This document shows, piece by piece, positions 44,601 to 54,782 of a stretch of 64,000 bases of DNA. A program made the position numbers and the translations under genes. The DNA is taken from assembly GCA_934045905.1 (NCBI GenBank), contig OW203762.1, positions 53,469,411 through 53,533,410 of the forward strand. Reading direction: 5' to 3'. Under the pieces are notes generated by a model. It saw only the letters and a program-made list of their open reading frames with translations. It did no database searches and had not been told where the DNA came from. Position 1 is the first letter of the stretch; each line of letters starts with the position of its first letter. Source of the DNA: Leuctra nigra. Taxonomy: Eukaryota; Arthropoda; Insecta; Plecoptera; Leuctridae.

Positions 44601-47582
44601 GCGCCGACGTGACCTTCATCCCGACGTCTTTCCGCAGGACGTCGGTGATCGATAACAGCCGGTAGCTGCTCTGCTCCCCCATTGTTGACCTCGGCGAGCA
44701 CTACATGTCGTAATATCTGCAGCCTGAGTGACGGCGGACACAGGGGAAAGGGGAGGGGGGACGGTGACGACACAACATTTACCTGCCAGCTCGTCGTGAC
44801 AGCCACTAGCTCGTCAGCTCGCGACCCGTCACACCCTCCTGCCGCGCTACACGCGACACTGTCACACTCACACGACCCTCGCACTGACACATGTGCCGTG
44901 TGGTGACAGACTCACCCTAGGACCACGCTACTCACCCTCTTCCTCAAGACATTGCCCATGACTGCATGTCCGCCGCCAGCAGAGCCGTGTTGCGACGCGC
45001 TGACCGTCTGCCGACCGACTGATTGCCGCAGAGCCACTGCGCACACTCCCCGCTTGTCACTTCAGCAACCGATACGTAATCAGAAGTCGAGACCAACACC
45101 ACATGTCCATCGTGATTCCATTCACGTGTTTGGAAGACCAGGAAGTACGGCAATCGCTTTAAAAACGCAGCTATTGAAGTTTAAAATTAGCCCTCATTAG
45201 CAGCAATTACGGTCTGGCGAACAGCATCGCCTGTGTACGTCATGACGAGTGGAGAATCTCGCCACATTAGCACTGCCGCGATCAAGTGCTGCCTCTTCAA
45301 CTATTTCTGTGCCTCTATTTCTACCCTCTTGAAGCAGGGGAGGGTCCTGCGCTGCGATATGAGAAGTGGCAATGATTGATGGCCGCGTCAAGTGGAGGTC
45401 TGGAATCGAGTTCATTCCACCGAGGCGCGAGCGGAAACGTGCCATCAAAACGTGACTCTAAATTACATTAAACGGTCAAGAAGAAAAGAACTCGAAGAGA
45501 GCCCAGTTTACAGGGAGGTCACGTTGTCTCGCTCGGCCGATATTGATTCCCCACATCGCCACGCGATCGATTGACCTTGGCTAATGGGAGATGTCGATTC
45601 GGCCACGACAATATTCCCACCAAATAGAGACCATGGGAACCGTCGCCATGCAACAAGTACCTGAATACTCGAAAATGGAACACCGGTCGACATGTGACGT
45701 CACTGTTGACACCGACAATGGAACAGCTGGATTCATCTCCAGACATTCGAATGTCGCGCCAAGCAGCCAGCTGAGCTGTCCCAGTCCCACCCAACATTCC
45801 GCCCTCCTACAGAAATGACGTCGTTCAGCTCAACCCACTAACCTGCCTACCCCGTAGCTGCGTAAAACACAGAATTAGCATGTCTAAGGGTAGGTGTAGG
45901 AAAGGGGAACACGACGAGTTGCAGATAATGTGTCATATTAGATGAAACTCACCTTGCAGACCCAAGAAGGTAGTGACCTACAAGATACAGCGCATCAACA
46001 CCTGTTCCTTGAGCAATTGCGTTGACACGCGCAGATACAACGTGTCGGACGCAAACAATGCTCTGGGCAACGCACACGCGATAAACAACGAGGCGTTGGG
46101 ACACTTGGGGCGAATGCCAAGACGAAATCGCTCAAAACTGACACATCCAAATCACAAGACAAGAACCTAATGGGACACGCAGTCTTGACAGTTGACACAA
46201 GATCACTCCAAACCATTCACTCGGCTGACGTATTACTTACGAGAAACGTCTCTGGATACTTCACAAGCAGGAGTTACTTCCTTAGCACGAGTCACTAACA
46301 CGTCTGGCAATTGAATTAAAATAAAACACGGATATGTGTGCAGCACACAAGTACAGTACAGCGCAGCCAGTAGGCGACGCCATGTCATCGACCTTGTTCT
46401 GGCCAGCGCTCAGCTGCGACGAGCGGCAAATACAGGAACTAAGCGAACTGTCAGTGACTTGACAGGACGACTAGCGTAGCGGTGTAGTTTTATGTTTTAT
46501 TAGGTACTTCCAAGTGTACGCAGTCAGTAATTATCACATTTATGATGTCAACTATTACGTTAATAAGGTTCAATTAGTAGCTTCATTAATAGTTTCTAGT
46601 TTGAAATCTCTGTTAAGTTTCTTCAGGTAACAAATTAATTCTACCGGCAATGCAGCATGCAGTGTTTGTTTTTTATCTACCAATAAAAACATTACCTCAT
46701 AAAATCAGTTTTTTAATTATAATTTAATTCCTTTTCTAGAGTTTGAATGTTTTTACTTTTAGTATGTACCATCGACGGCAGAGATGTATAAAACTGTTGG
46801 AAACCTATCACTCTAAAAGTTTTTCATATGTTCTACAACAGAAATGTTTCAAAACATTAATGTTATGTACAAAATCTTTGGGGAAATTCAAAACGTTATC
46901 TACCAACCCTCAACATCAGTCCCTCTACCTTGCTTGGTACCTATACTCAAATTGGTTTGGAAGCTGTGTACTGTACGGTGTGTTGTTACCTGCCTGCCTA
47001 TTACCATCTCCTTGTTTCATAGTCAATCATAAATGTGTATTCTTATTTCTTGCAATGTAAGTAGTTGAAAATTATGTAGTTTCTTATGTTTGGTACTTCT
47101 CTAATATAATATAATGCAGTGCTTGCTCAGTGACTGTTGTATTTTAAAAAAATCCTGGTTCATCAAGAGAAGAACTTCACTCTTTAGAGAGAAGAAAGAG
47201 TTTGCTTAATCACTAGATTTCATTATTGTGACTTTTTGATTCTAAATGGTGTCCGAGTCATAGCATTGCTGACCATTGCTAAGTGGAAGTTGCTTTTATA
47301 GGTGGTGTGGACAGATAATAAAACAAGTAGGTAATCTGCATCAGTACTCACCATAGCACCCACTTTGTTGCCGAATGAAATCCTTTTGAACGTGTTTAGC
47401 ATGTCTCTCAGCACGACTCGCGTGGGAGTTTTATCTCTTGGACTCTTGCTGCGGCGCAAGTTCGTGGGCGACAGTTTAGCATCGGACTGTAAGCCAGGGG
47501 GCGCCAATTTCCCAGGGTCCCTCAACGGTGATCCCTTTGACGGAGAGTTCACAGCATCCTTCTCTGGAGTGTTCGTAGACAT
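26635..47582 (-). CDS. tacc: TACC, transforming acidic coiled-coil protein
   Basis: Centrosome and spindle-pole protein that, in known members, binds XMAP215/Msps and stabilises microtubule ends. Eleven coding exons in phase, gene order: 47352-47582, 38274-38398, 38042-38151, 35663-37959, 34175-34262, 33929-34094, 33716-33842, 33063-33149, 32422-32717, 28841-28990, 26635-26818. The total is 3861 bp, 1286 residues. The last about 240 residues form the coiled-coil TACC domain (MEEYEKTISRLVAEKE, FSDVHKKYERSKTVIDGFRK, KENLELASICDDLIAKV). The giant exon 35663-37959 is acidic, low in complexity and contains tandem repeats. The first exon, with KSPRDKTPTRVVLRDMLNTF, is joined across a 9-kb intron by matching phase only, so it is less certain than the rest. 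An AG just before 47593 implies a further 5' UTR exon upstream. Confidence 0.93.
27400..27690. other. GC-rich island of unknown origin
   Basis: Strongly G-rich on the plus strand with a run of 13 G at about 27480, unlike the AT-rich intron around it. It lies directly upstream of the LINE fragment at 27702. The short open frames here are proline/glycine low-complexity and I do not trust them. It may be part of an element. Confidence 0.4.
27702..28812 (+). mobile_element. CR1/L2-like LINE fragment, RT C-terminus and tail
   Basis: One frame from about 27702 to 28498 encodes the end of a reverse transcriptase: AAWSESQGLSLNTSKT, SNLNYCDIVYGS, RVQKVQNSCARFIFNI, then one in-frame TAG at 28136-28138, then IQKLHWLKMEARRNLHLTCA and a lysine-rich end. 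The order matches the C-terminal part of CR1/L2/Rex1-type LINE proteins. An (ATT)n tail lies at 28783-28811. It is inserted between TACC exons 10 and 11, antisense to TACC. Confidence 0.75.
29073..30915. mobile_element. hAT-like element with exact 8-bp duplication
   Basis: The ends CAGGGGCGTGCAGTG and CACGGCACGCCCCTG are flanked by GCTGGGCT at 29065-29072 and 30916-30923. A possible first transposase exon starts at ATG 30613 (MAFPCVCNQLDQSF...) and ends before GTGAGA near 30731. No further transposase is visible. Another hAT-like element (29600-30299) is nested inside. Confidence 0.9.
29600..30299. mobile_element. hAT-like element nested in another, exact 8-bp duplication
   Basis: CATAGGCGTGCGCA and TGCGCACGCCTATG are the ends, with CATAAAAT at 29592-29599 and 30300-30307. 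No coding capacity. It is younger than the host element 29073-30915. Confidence 0.9.
30930..32120. mobile_element. pogo/Tigger-like element with TA flanks, invaded by a LINE
   Basis: TA then CAATGGAAACTC at the left, and GAGGTTCCACTG then TA at the right. The arms carry ATTACGTTTCTCAATA- and CGTACTAAT-type stretches. These ends and the TA target fit the pogo/Tigger branch of Tc1/mariner. The interior is non-coding apart from the inserted LINE fragment 31450-31930. Confidence 0.75.
31450..31930 (-). mobile_element. 5'-truncated RTE-like LINE fragment
   Basis: The minus strand encodes the same C-terminal segment as 14551-16341: MRSVKGVTRMDRIRSRKI, ERLRRFGHMKRMGTDRVPRR, RRVGRPRDRW, then a Glu-rich tail. 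The frame is open for 135 codons. The (TAA)n tail is at about 31453-31465 and a 3' hairpin GGTGGG-TGTT-CCCACC at 31498-31513. Confidence 0.85.
34455..34911. mobile_element. hAT-like element filled with CTCCGGAGAA palindromes
   Basis: TAGTGTTGT and ACAACACTA are the ends. The flanks GTAGTGCC and GTAGTACC agree at 7 of 8 positions. Both subterminal regions are dense in short palindromes such as GAGAAATTTCTC and TTCTCCGGAGAA. It lies in a TACC intron. Confidence 0.8.
35274..35402. mobile_element. Small palindromic MITE
   Basis: TGGCGTTTTCGACTGG and CCAGTCGAAAACGCCA are exact inverse ends. The arms extend to CACTAGGTTTGC and GCAAACCTAGTG. AATA-type flanks lie on both sides. Length is 129 bp. Confidence 0.85.
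36395..36665 (-). repeat. Coding tandem repeats in the large TACC exon
   Basis: Four 42-bp units (about 36395-36545) encode VDVET-x-H-x-AAA-x-P. Units 1 and 3 resemble each other more than they resemble 2 and 4, so the array looks like a duplicated 84-bp dimer. Next to it two units of about 66 bp encode DEPIGNLTVAAD-x-GPVSAAV. All keep the frame. Confidence 0.85.
38399..39845. other. TACC intron 1, right part, no feature recognised
   Basis: AT-rich intron sequence. I see no coding region or clear repeat boundary. Confidence 0.5.
39846..40222. mobile_element. Foldback element with long arms
   Basis: The arms at about 39848-39998 and 40068-40220 are near-perfect complements (ACACTCCATGTAAAAATACC, CTTGGCGCATCGT). 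The same family is at 55767-56962. Confidence 0.85.
40375..40830. repeat. Degenerate repeat with CAATCGGTCCAGCCGTT core
   Basis: Three units share TTTCGTTC.AATCGGTCCAG, CCGTTCTCGAGTTACG-like sequence and TCACTTC.GGTTT..AAATGG. A reversed relative is near 54990 (AAACGGCTGGACCAATTGG). Confidence 0.65.
41369..41673. mobile_element. Foldback MITE (AAAAAGGCGGCCCCTAC ends)
   Basis: AAAAAGGCGGCCCCTACTTT and its complement mark the ends. An inner pair, AAATCTGTGCCTCTAGTG and CACTAGAGGCACAGATTT, extends the palindrome. Non-coding. Confidence 0.85.
42336..42730. mobile_element. TTAA-flanked palindromic element
   Basis: TTAAGAGGGCTTGGTA and TACCAAGCCCTCTTAA bound a palindrome whose arms contain ATCGATTTTTATCAATATC and TGGACGTGAATTCA with their complements. 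TTAA at both ends is piggyBac-like. Confidence 0.85.
43328..44145. mobile_element. hAT-like element with exact 8-bp duplication and ATCGAAAT array
   Basis: TAGGGTTGGGA and TCCCAACCCTA are the ends, flanked by GTATTTAT at 43320-43327 and 44146-44153. Near the left end (43376-43465) a 17-bp unit, TTTCGACATCGAAATAA, is repeated about five times. Related ATCGATGTC repeats lie near the right end. No transposase. Confidence 0.85.
44146..46500 (-). promoter_or_regulatory. GC- and CpG-rich segment in TACC intron 1, possible alternative 5' exons
   Basis: Base composition is clearly richer in GC and CpG than the flanks. On the TACC strand there are good donor sites after 46241 (CTC then GTAAGT), after 45954 (CAAG then GTGAGT) and near 44918 (CTAGG then GTGAGT). 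No conserved protein is readable on either strand. Alternative TACC promoters with non-coding first exons would explain it, but this is inference. Confidence 0.35.
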
Positions 47583-47734
47583 GGCGTTAGAGCTGAAAGA
47601 AACTAGACTTAGTACAAGAATTTAAACATTGGGACACTGTTGCTGTCGCTAGAAATTCATTCACCTTAAAAAAAAATCTTTTTGTTGCCATCCCAATTCT
47701 ATGCACCACAGTAGTATTAGGGAGGAAATTAGGC

Positions 47735-49519
47735 TTAGATGATGGAATGACAAGAATCAAGCAACTCGGCATCCGTGACTCCAAACTCTGGAAACGAGGC
47801 TCCTGACGTGCCAACAGTCGTGGTTGCTTTTGGTTTTGAAACATTGGTATTTGAAGATGGAAAAGATATTCCATACGCCTCAACTGCATCGAGCACTTCC
47901 ATCATTTCTATGTTGGAAAGCCCGGATTCTTCACCTGTCGCTGCTTCACTGTGACCGCCGACAATGGAACATTCAACAATTTCAGATATTTCAATCAACT
48001 CCATGCTTGTGGATTGTGTGTCTTCATTTCCTACCGTCGGCTGTTGAACATCATCGGTCCCAAGACTTTCATCAGTGTTCATCAAGTAGTTTATATCTTC
48101 AACTGCAGAGAGAACTTGAAGCAAATCATCATCCTGCATGCCGAAGCAACCGAAGGTAGTCTGCGAGTCGAAGCTTGCTTCTGTCGAACGCTGATTACTC
48201 TCGACGTGCAAGACGTGAGGTGGCAGCTTCAGCTCGTTGGAGCGAAAACCAGCACAGTCAGGGTCGTAGCACTTCTGATAGAGAGAACCTCGCTCCAAGT
48301 TCACTACATATTTAATACGATTGCTGCGATGTTGGCGCTGGATGTTGCTACAGTAGCGATATCCGACAATGTCGTATACAAGATGGCTTGATGATGCAAA
48401 GAAATACCAGCGATAAATGCTCCCTGGACGAACCATGTCCAGTATGAAACTGTCTACTTCAGGATGTGGGGATTTACTGCTTGAGTTGGTAAAGCTGCTT
48501 GAACTGCAGTTTGCGATGGAAATGCCGGGACTCGGCTTGTCTTCACCGAATGTCAGTAATTGCAGATCACTGCAGTCTTCTGCGAAGTAGGTTATCAATG
48601 AGTCCAGGAAGAGCTCTTGCTGTGCTGCATGGGAGGGTTTATGGAATTGATTTTCTGCACTTAGCAATAAATGCGAGTTCTTGTTGCGCTTCGTCGAGCA
48701 ATAAAGTCGGAAGTGTCTGTTTTTTGTATAAACGCTTTCATCAACGAACAGCTTCTTCGTCTGCTTGTGTCCATTGATTAGAAGGTCAGTGATGGAGGAA
48801 GAGTTGACGTTGTTTTGTGTACAAAATACTTCCAAGTGAGGAACAGTTGAGGGTTCCAGAATAAAGTCTCTTAATTGGCAGCAGATTGTTCTTACAAAGT
48901 TGCCTACATTATGGTTATTACGAAATGCATTCTTTGGAAGTTGGTAAATCAGGTGCCGGCTAAATTTGTTTTCCGTTGTCGAATCCAAATCCAAAACATG
49001 GGCTCTATTTACAATGATGTTCCACTCTTTCCAGATAAAATAATTAATCATTACAATTACCGTTTCGGTCATCTTAGCTCCATCCTTTCCCAAATTTAAT
49101 TCTTTTATGAATTCTAAATCAAAATATAATTTACAAACAGAAAATTCAGGTATAATTTCATAAGAACAACGGTCTGCTGGATTTCTTTTACAATCAAAAT
49201 GCCAGAATATAGTTGGATGAGCAACAAGGAACATCCGATCCCCATGTATTTCTTGATAGACAAAGGTCATCAGGTGGTTTTTCTTGCATCTGGCAAAGTC
49301 CAGTGCTGCCTGTTGCTTTCTGAACACTTGCCATGTCTGAGATGGACCCAACAATGACTTTGGCAGAGACTTTTTCCAAGGAATGTAATTCTGACTTGAA
49401 TGTGACATTACATCTAGCTTCGTTGAACGCCGCACTTCATTTGGTTTTGGAAGTCCATAAAATGATTGTGGAGATAAGGGAGTTGGTAGACCACAGTCAG
49501 TAGTATAAGAATGAGCCAT
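47735..49519 (-). CDS. PrimPol: PrimPol, primase-polymerase
   Basis: Archaeo-eukaryotic primase that re-primes DNA synthesis past lesions in the nucleus and mitochondria. One uninterrupted frame of 594 residues (human protein about 560). Motif I is CKLYFDLEF with the catalytic D134-x-E136. Motif II is KFSRHL (S187, R188, H189). Motif III region is KNRHFRLYCSTKR (267-279). The zinc knuckle is C390, H397, C417 and C422, with the 7, 20 and 5 spacing of human PrimPol. The C-terminal tail carries acidic hydrophobic patches at about 463-477, 537-550 and 582-591, resembling RPA-binding motifs. The start is the first ATG of the frame. It lies on the same strand as TACC, only about 150 bp above TACC's first coding exon. 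Confidence 0.95.
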   Translation of the reverse strand: MAHSYTTDCGLPTPLSPQSFYGLPKPNEVRRSTKLDVMSHSSQNYIPWKKSLPKSLLGPSQTWQVFRKQQAALDFARCKKNHLMTFVYQEIHGDRMFLVAHPTIFWHFDCKRNPADRCSYEIIPEFSVCKLYFDLEFIKELNLGKDGAKMTETVIVMINYFIWKEWNIIVNRAHVLDLDSTTENKFSRHLIYQLPKNAFRNNHNVGNFVRTICCQLRDFILEPSTVPHLEVFCTQNNVNSSSITDLLINGHKQTKKLFVDESVYTKNRHFRLYCSTKRNKNSHLLLSAENQFHKPSHAAQQELFLDSLITYFAEDCSDLQLLTFGEDKPSPGISIANCSSSSFTNSSSKSPHPEVDSFILDMVRPGSIYRWYFFASSSHLVYDIVGYRYCSNIQRQHRSNRIKYVVNLERGSLYQKCYDPDCAGFRSNELKLPPHVLHVESNQRSTEASFDSQTTFGCFGMQDDDLLQVLSAVEDINYLMNTDESLGTDDVQQPTVGNEDTQSTSMELIEISEIVECSIVGGHSEAATGEESGLSNIEMMEVLDAVEAYGISFPSSNTNVSKPKATTTVGTSGASFPEFGVTDAELLDSCHSII

Positions 49520-51077
49520 TCTCGTAGATGAAGGGTGAATCTGCAGTTTCGGAACGTCGAATTATGCACTAGCTATGACCATTACCTGAAGTCACTCACA
49601 AGAAGAGTAGTACCTAGGTACCTAGGTACCTGAATGAAATAGTAACTTTTATCTAATTATCCTAGTAGGTATCGCGTTCCCTTATATGGAAAGAACAATC
49701 ACTACTCTTCACTGTATTAGGACTGCATCCGACGGAAAAGGGGCCCTTGACCCACGAAATTCGTTGCCCGCGTCACTGCAGCATGACAGGGACAGCAGAG
49801 CAGAGAGCCGTGCGTGCCTTGGGTTTGAATATGACGACTGCTTGCACAAGAATATATTCATATACAAATACAAAAATTATTGAAATAAAAGTTATGCATA
49901 CCTAGTTGACTGCAATGCAGATATATTTATCCTACTTCAACAAAACGTTTAAAGAAACTGCTGCACAACGTTCTCCTGCAAACAAAACTCACCAACTGCC
50001 AATTTCAAAATAGTTTCTCGTTTGACCGCAGGTCGCTCTGCAAAGCAAAAAAAAACTACTACAAAATCCAAATGCAAGTTTTTATTGTTCAAATAAAATT
50101 TTAATTATAAATATTATATAACCATAACCATGAATTACATAACCCTGTTAAAATAAAAAATATACTTGTCAACGGCATATGTTTACAGTGCTTTCTAGTC
50201 TTGGAAATTGTATTTTTACATTACCCAAGAGCGGCAAATTATGAATTGCAAAAAGGCCCACCCCTCCCTTCCTTAAATTTGTTAGATAAGCTTTTTTGTT
50301 TATTGTTACGCTCAACGGCTTGGTTTTGTAAAAATTCTATTCATATTTTTATGTACTTAGTTTATTTACACTTGTTTTCATAGATACAATTTAAAGCAGT
50401 TTTTGATAATAAAGAAGAAAAAAAAATTGAACATACTACCTACAGAACAGAAATTCTGACTTGGTATTTGAATGGTTTTGAAATTAAAAAATGTGTTTTA
50501 TTTCAATTAATTTATTAAATTGAAATCAATTTACTCAATTTATTTGTGCATTTTGGACCTAAAAATTGTGCTTTTTCACAATTTGAGTAAATGTTGTTCA
50601 AAAATCACCAAAATATCAGAAGGGAGAGGCAAAGCATTCACTTACCTCTGAAAAGGACAAGCAAAACATAAAGCATTTATTTTTTCGAGTATTGTCCTTA
50701 ATTTTTAAGTAATTATTAGGGAATTCTAAGGGAAGGGGGGGGGGGGGCAGTAACCTCCCTTGCCGCAGTGCCACCCCTGCCCCTTTAGGAGTCCAAGTCT
50801 TGAAATCGGAGTTTTGAAACCGTTTGCGTTTTCATTGTATAAAACATTAAAAAATTGAAGGCTAGTTTTAGGCTGGTTTTAAACAAAGAAAACAAAAACA
50901 TTTTCAAAACGCCGGTTTCAAGACTTGGGGTCCAGGATGACCATGTGGTGATTTGTACCTGTTTTCAGGACAAAAGAGGAAATAGGTGAATGCAAAAAAG
51001 TAGTTCTCCTTGCAAATTTGTGTAATTTATTTTGTAGCTTCATTCCTTTTAGTTTGCAGTCAATCTCTCTGTGAATA
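49520..51077. other. Intergenic region between PrimPol and NANS
   Basis: The divergent neighbours should have promoters here. The donor-like GTGAGT on the minus strand at about 49596-49601 could end a 5' exon for PrimPol, TACC or both. A G13 tract is at 50735-50747 and a snap-back element at 50788-50936. I see no further gene. Confidence 0.5.
50788..50936. mobile_element. Snap-back element of the e1/e2 family, diverged stem
   Basis: GTCCAAGTCTTGAAAT.GG and CCGGTTTCAAGACTTGGGG are inverted. TTTTCATTGTATAAAAC and TTGAAGGCTAG are shared with 6239-6768. It lies upstream of NANS. Confidence 0.7.
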
Positions 51078-52980
51078 ATGGCCCGTGACTTGGAGATTGG
51101 TTCTGGGAAATTCATCGGAGCCGCTCACCCTTGTTTCATCATAGCAGAAGTGGGGCAGAATCATCAAGGCGACATTAACATAGCCAAGAAGCTCATACTA
51201 ACTGCCAAGGTAGGCAGACTTACATAACAAAAATTTATGATCTGATTAATAAAAAAAAATATATATATATAAATGCATCCATGCCATTGTGATTCCAGGA
51301 TATTGGAGCAGACTGTGTCAAGTTCCAGAAGTCATGTCTTGCTGAGAAGTTCAACGCCGCTGCTCTTGCGCGACCGTACGACAATGTTAACTCATGGGGT
51401 CCGACTTACGGCGAACACAAACAACATCTCGAGTTCTCCGAACAGCAGTTTCGAGAGCTTCAAGCGTTTGCTGCAAGTGAAGTCGGCATCTTGTTCACGG
51501 CATCAGCAATGGACATGGTATGACCTTCACATAATCAGCACCTCAACTCAAGAGAAAACTATACAGACTATATAATTGATCGATGTCGACAGATTTCTGT
51601 GGATTTGTTAGACTCGATGGATGTACCGTTTATCAAGGTTGGCTCTGGAGACGCTAATAACTACCAACTGTTGACGCATGCGGCAAACACACGGCGGCCA
51701 CTCATCGTCTCAACAGGTGTGTAAGAACCAGAAAATCTTATCATAATTCATTTCCAGACAAAGAAATTGAATTATGTACCATGCACACTTACAGTTAATT
51801 CTTATTGATAGACTACTCAATATCGTTGCCAATTACTAATTAGGTACTGGTAAGGCAATGTGGCATGAAAATAATTTCTGTTTAAAATGTTTTTGGCACT
51901 TCACACAACAGAAATAGGGAATATTTTGTTGAAAAACGATTCGTGAGTTGTGGAAAGATTTTGCTAGGACTTTTTCTAGAAAATAAATAATAAAATATAT
52001 CATGAAATTGGATGAAAAAGCTTGAAATGGAACCATGATTGTTTCGGAGAAACTAATTGGTCATGAGACTGAACTAGGAATGCAGAGTATGCGCGTGGTG
52101 AGAGAGATGTACGCAACCTTGCAGCGCGCCCGTGGGGCCGGGTACTGCTTGCTTCACTGTGTGTCGGCCTATCCAACTCCCGTCGAGCAAATCAACCTAC
52201 GAGTGCTTCAGACGTTCAGCCGAGAGTTTCCCGAGGCTCACATCGGCTACTCGGGACACGAGACAGGCTCGGCTATATCTGTAGCTGCCGTTGCCATGGG
52301 AGCAAGGGTAAGAGGAAATCCAATTAGTTCAAGGCAACTTAAAACCATCATTAATAGCCAATCAAGTGATGAATCAGTAGTTTTCAGAAAGATTCTTTTC
52401 TTACATTGTTATTTCTAGAGTTTAATTCAGAAATCTAAATCGTCTAGGAATGTACAGATTCAAAAACAAATGCAAAGCAGTTTAATGTAATATAAATAAA
52501 AATATATTTCTTTCATTAGAGATTAATTGTTTATTTTAGCTCAATTCGGATGTGGCCATGAGATGATTTTGGCCCAGCTTTCTAACAGTGGTTTTGCAGG
52601 TACTGGAACATCATCTGACCTTGGACAAGTCCTGGAAAGGCAGCGATCACATTTGCTCGCTCACGCCGCCAGAGTTCTCCTCACTGGTGTCAGACGTGCG
52701 TCGAGTCGAGAGCGCTCTTGGCTCAAACAACAAGTGCTGCCAACCGTGCGAGATCCCCTGCAGAGACAAGCTTGGCAAGACTGTGGTGGCGACACGCTCG
52801 ATGCCAGCAGGCAGAGTGCTGAGTGATGGGGATCTCAAGGTCAAGGTGGCCGAGCCCAGAGGTTGGCCGGCAGAAGACATGCGGCTGCTTATCGGGCGGA
52901 GGCTACTCAGGAGCATTCAAGAGGATGACAGTGTGTTAGAAACAGATGTGAAGCCATGTTGGTCCAGGGAGGATGGTTAG
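51078..52980 (+). CDS. NANS: NANS, N-acetylneuraminate synthase
   Basis: Cytosolic sialic acid synthase: condenses phosphoenolpyruvate with ManNAc (or its 6-phosphate), giving Neu5Ac or its 9-phosphate. Five exons in phase: 51078-51209, 51299-51517, 51593-51716, 52078-52307, 52600-52980; 361 residues, as in vertebrates. The NeuB TIM barrel shows FIIAEVGQNHQGDI (21-34), DCVKFQKS, FIKVGSGDANN, GYSGHETG and LEHHLTLDK...GSDH. The C-terminal SAF (antifreeze-like) domain includes GKTVVATRSMPAGR and PAEDMRLLIGRRL. The acceptor before exon 4 (ACTAG at 52077) has a poor pyrimidine tract, but the phase and protein match are clear. Its neighbour FHIP2A is convergent. Confidence 0.96.
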
Positions 52981-54005
52981 ACTTCATCGTCAAACCATTG
53001 ACAGAGAATGGAACCAGAAGCCAAAGAACCAAAACCAATGATCTCATAATTCCAGCGGATTTGCAATGGGATGTGCCAAAATGACTGTCACACACAAAAA
53101 AGAAAAAGTTGAAATTTCAAGGATTGAGGCTTATTAATTAGTCACAAATGTAAAAGTGATATTTTAATATTAATATTCTGTAGAATACTAAAACAATTAC
53201 ACTATTTCGTCTTTACTCTTTTGATATTATTGTGCCAAAGTAGCGACTAGAAAATGACAAGTATTTAAGTACAGTGGCTCTGTCTTTGATTATATAATAC
53301 CTATTATTTTACTAAAATACATATAATATTTAAAGCTAATTTGTCACATTCCATAGAGTTAAGATTTAAAATGTAATCAATTATTATTTGTTTCACTTTC
53401 TGACTACACGTCACTATTCTATCTATGACATTAAATATTGTTAAAAGTGAAAAGTAAAAGCCTTGTCATTATTATGAAAGGGACTCACCTCAAGTCTTTA
53501 GCTTTATATCTCTTCAAGGTGTGAACAACTGTCCGTGACTCAAAAGTTAAGAGTTTTCACATGAAATTAACTCTTCACAACACACACCTACACAATAATA
53601 AGCAAGTTAATTATTATACTAGCAGCTGAAGGTTACAACACGAGACATACACTAATTGTAACATAACACTTGGTACTTGGTAGTGACAGGTGTCAACATC
53701 ACATCATCATCATAGTACAGACAATCTTAGCAGCCACTTCAATTATTACTTAAAATTCAATTACCTAGGTACCTAATTAAATAATGGAATGGCATTAGGC
53801 AAACAATAAGCCTATAAAGTAAAAACAATTCAACTTCAATTAAATAACCCCCTAAATTAAGTATTAACCCAAGATATCAATACAAACAAGCTAGAAGAAT
53901 GGTAACAAAGGAAGACTGAATGTCTTATAACTGCCAAATGGCAAATACCAATTATATATTTCATTTAAGCCGATATAAAATAATTTATAGGTAGCTATGG
54001 GGATA
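52981..54005. other. Intergenic region downstream of NANS
   Basis: AT-rich, presumed NANS 3' UTR followed by spacer. I see no clear AATAAA close to the stop and no other gene. Confidence 0.4.
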
Positions 54006-54782
54006 TTATACCGGGTGCGCAAAAAAAACGCACAATGGGCGAGACATCCCTGTAACGAAACTACTGCATTTATCGGGCTGAAAATTTCACATAATATAAA
54101 CAACATACTAAGGTATAATGTCTGCAAGTTTCAAAAACGTTACTTTTGTAGAAAAAAAGTTACAGCTGTTCGAATTTGGTTGTTGCAAAATCGTTTATAC
54201 GGAGCTCAAATTGCCCGCGTACAGAAAACGTTCATTGGCCGGGGGGACGCTATTTCTTCAAAACTGCTTATGATATCAATCTGAAAATGTTAAATTTGAT
54301 ACAAAATATATTGATATCAATTATGTAAAATTGACTTTTTCAAATTATCATGTGTAATGAAACTTATGAAATTATCTACCGTATATTCTGCTTTGAAGAT
54401 CAACTTCAAGATTCTACAACTTTTGCTACCACGATCCAAATGTATTGAAATTTTTACACAATTGATGGCAATATATTTTGAACAATAAGTGAAATTTTCA
54501 ACTTGATATCGTTAGTAGTTTTGAAGAAACAGCGTCTCGACCAATGACCGTTTTCTGGACGCGGCTCCGTATAATTGATTTTTCGACAACCAAATTCTAG
54601 CAGCTGTTACTTAGTTTTTTCCTACAAAATTAGTGTTTATAAACTTTTGCACATCAAACCTTAGTATTTACTATTTTGTATACCTATATTATGTATGTGA
54701 AATTTTCAGCCTAATATGTGGAGTAGTTTTGTCAGAGCGACGTCTCGCCCATTGTGCGTTTTTTTTGGGTCACCTGGTATTA
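54006..54782. mobile_element. Foldback element (ACCGGGTGCGC ends)
   Basis: The left arm has AAAACGCACAATGGGCGAGAC and its complement lies at 54750-54772. The outer ends ACCGGGTG and CACCTGGT are flanked by ATTAT on both sides. The arms extend imperfectly for about 250 bp. Non-coding. Confidence 0.8.

Noticed and set aside
44197..46216. Several overlapping open frames in the GC-rich segment
   Set aside because: GC-rich sequence has few stops by chance. No frame has a recognisable domain, a consistent splice pattern or a good start context.
47824..49099. Plus-strand open frames opposite PrimPol
   Set aside because: They are antisense shadows of PrimPol, whose catalytic and zinc residues are clear on the minus strand.
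51836..52036. Minus-strand open frame in NANS intron 3
   Set aside because: AT-rich intron sequence with no domain. The exon on the other strand is well supported.
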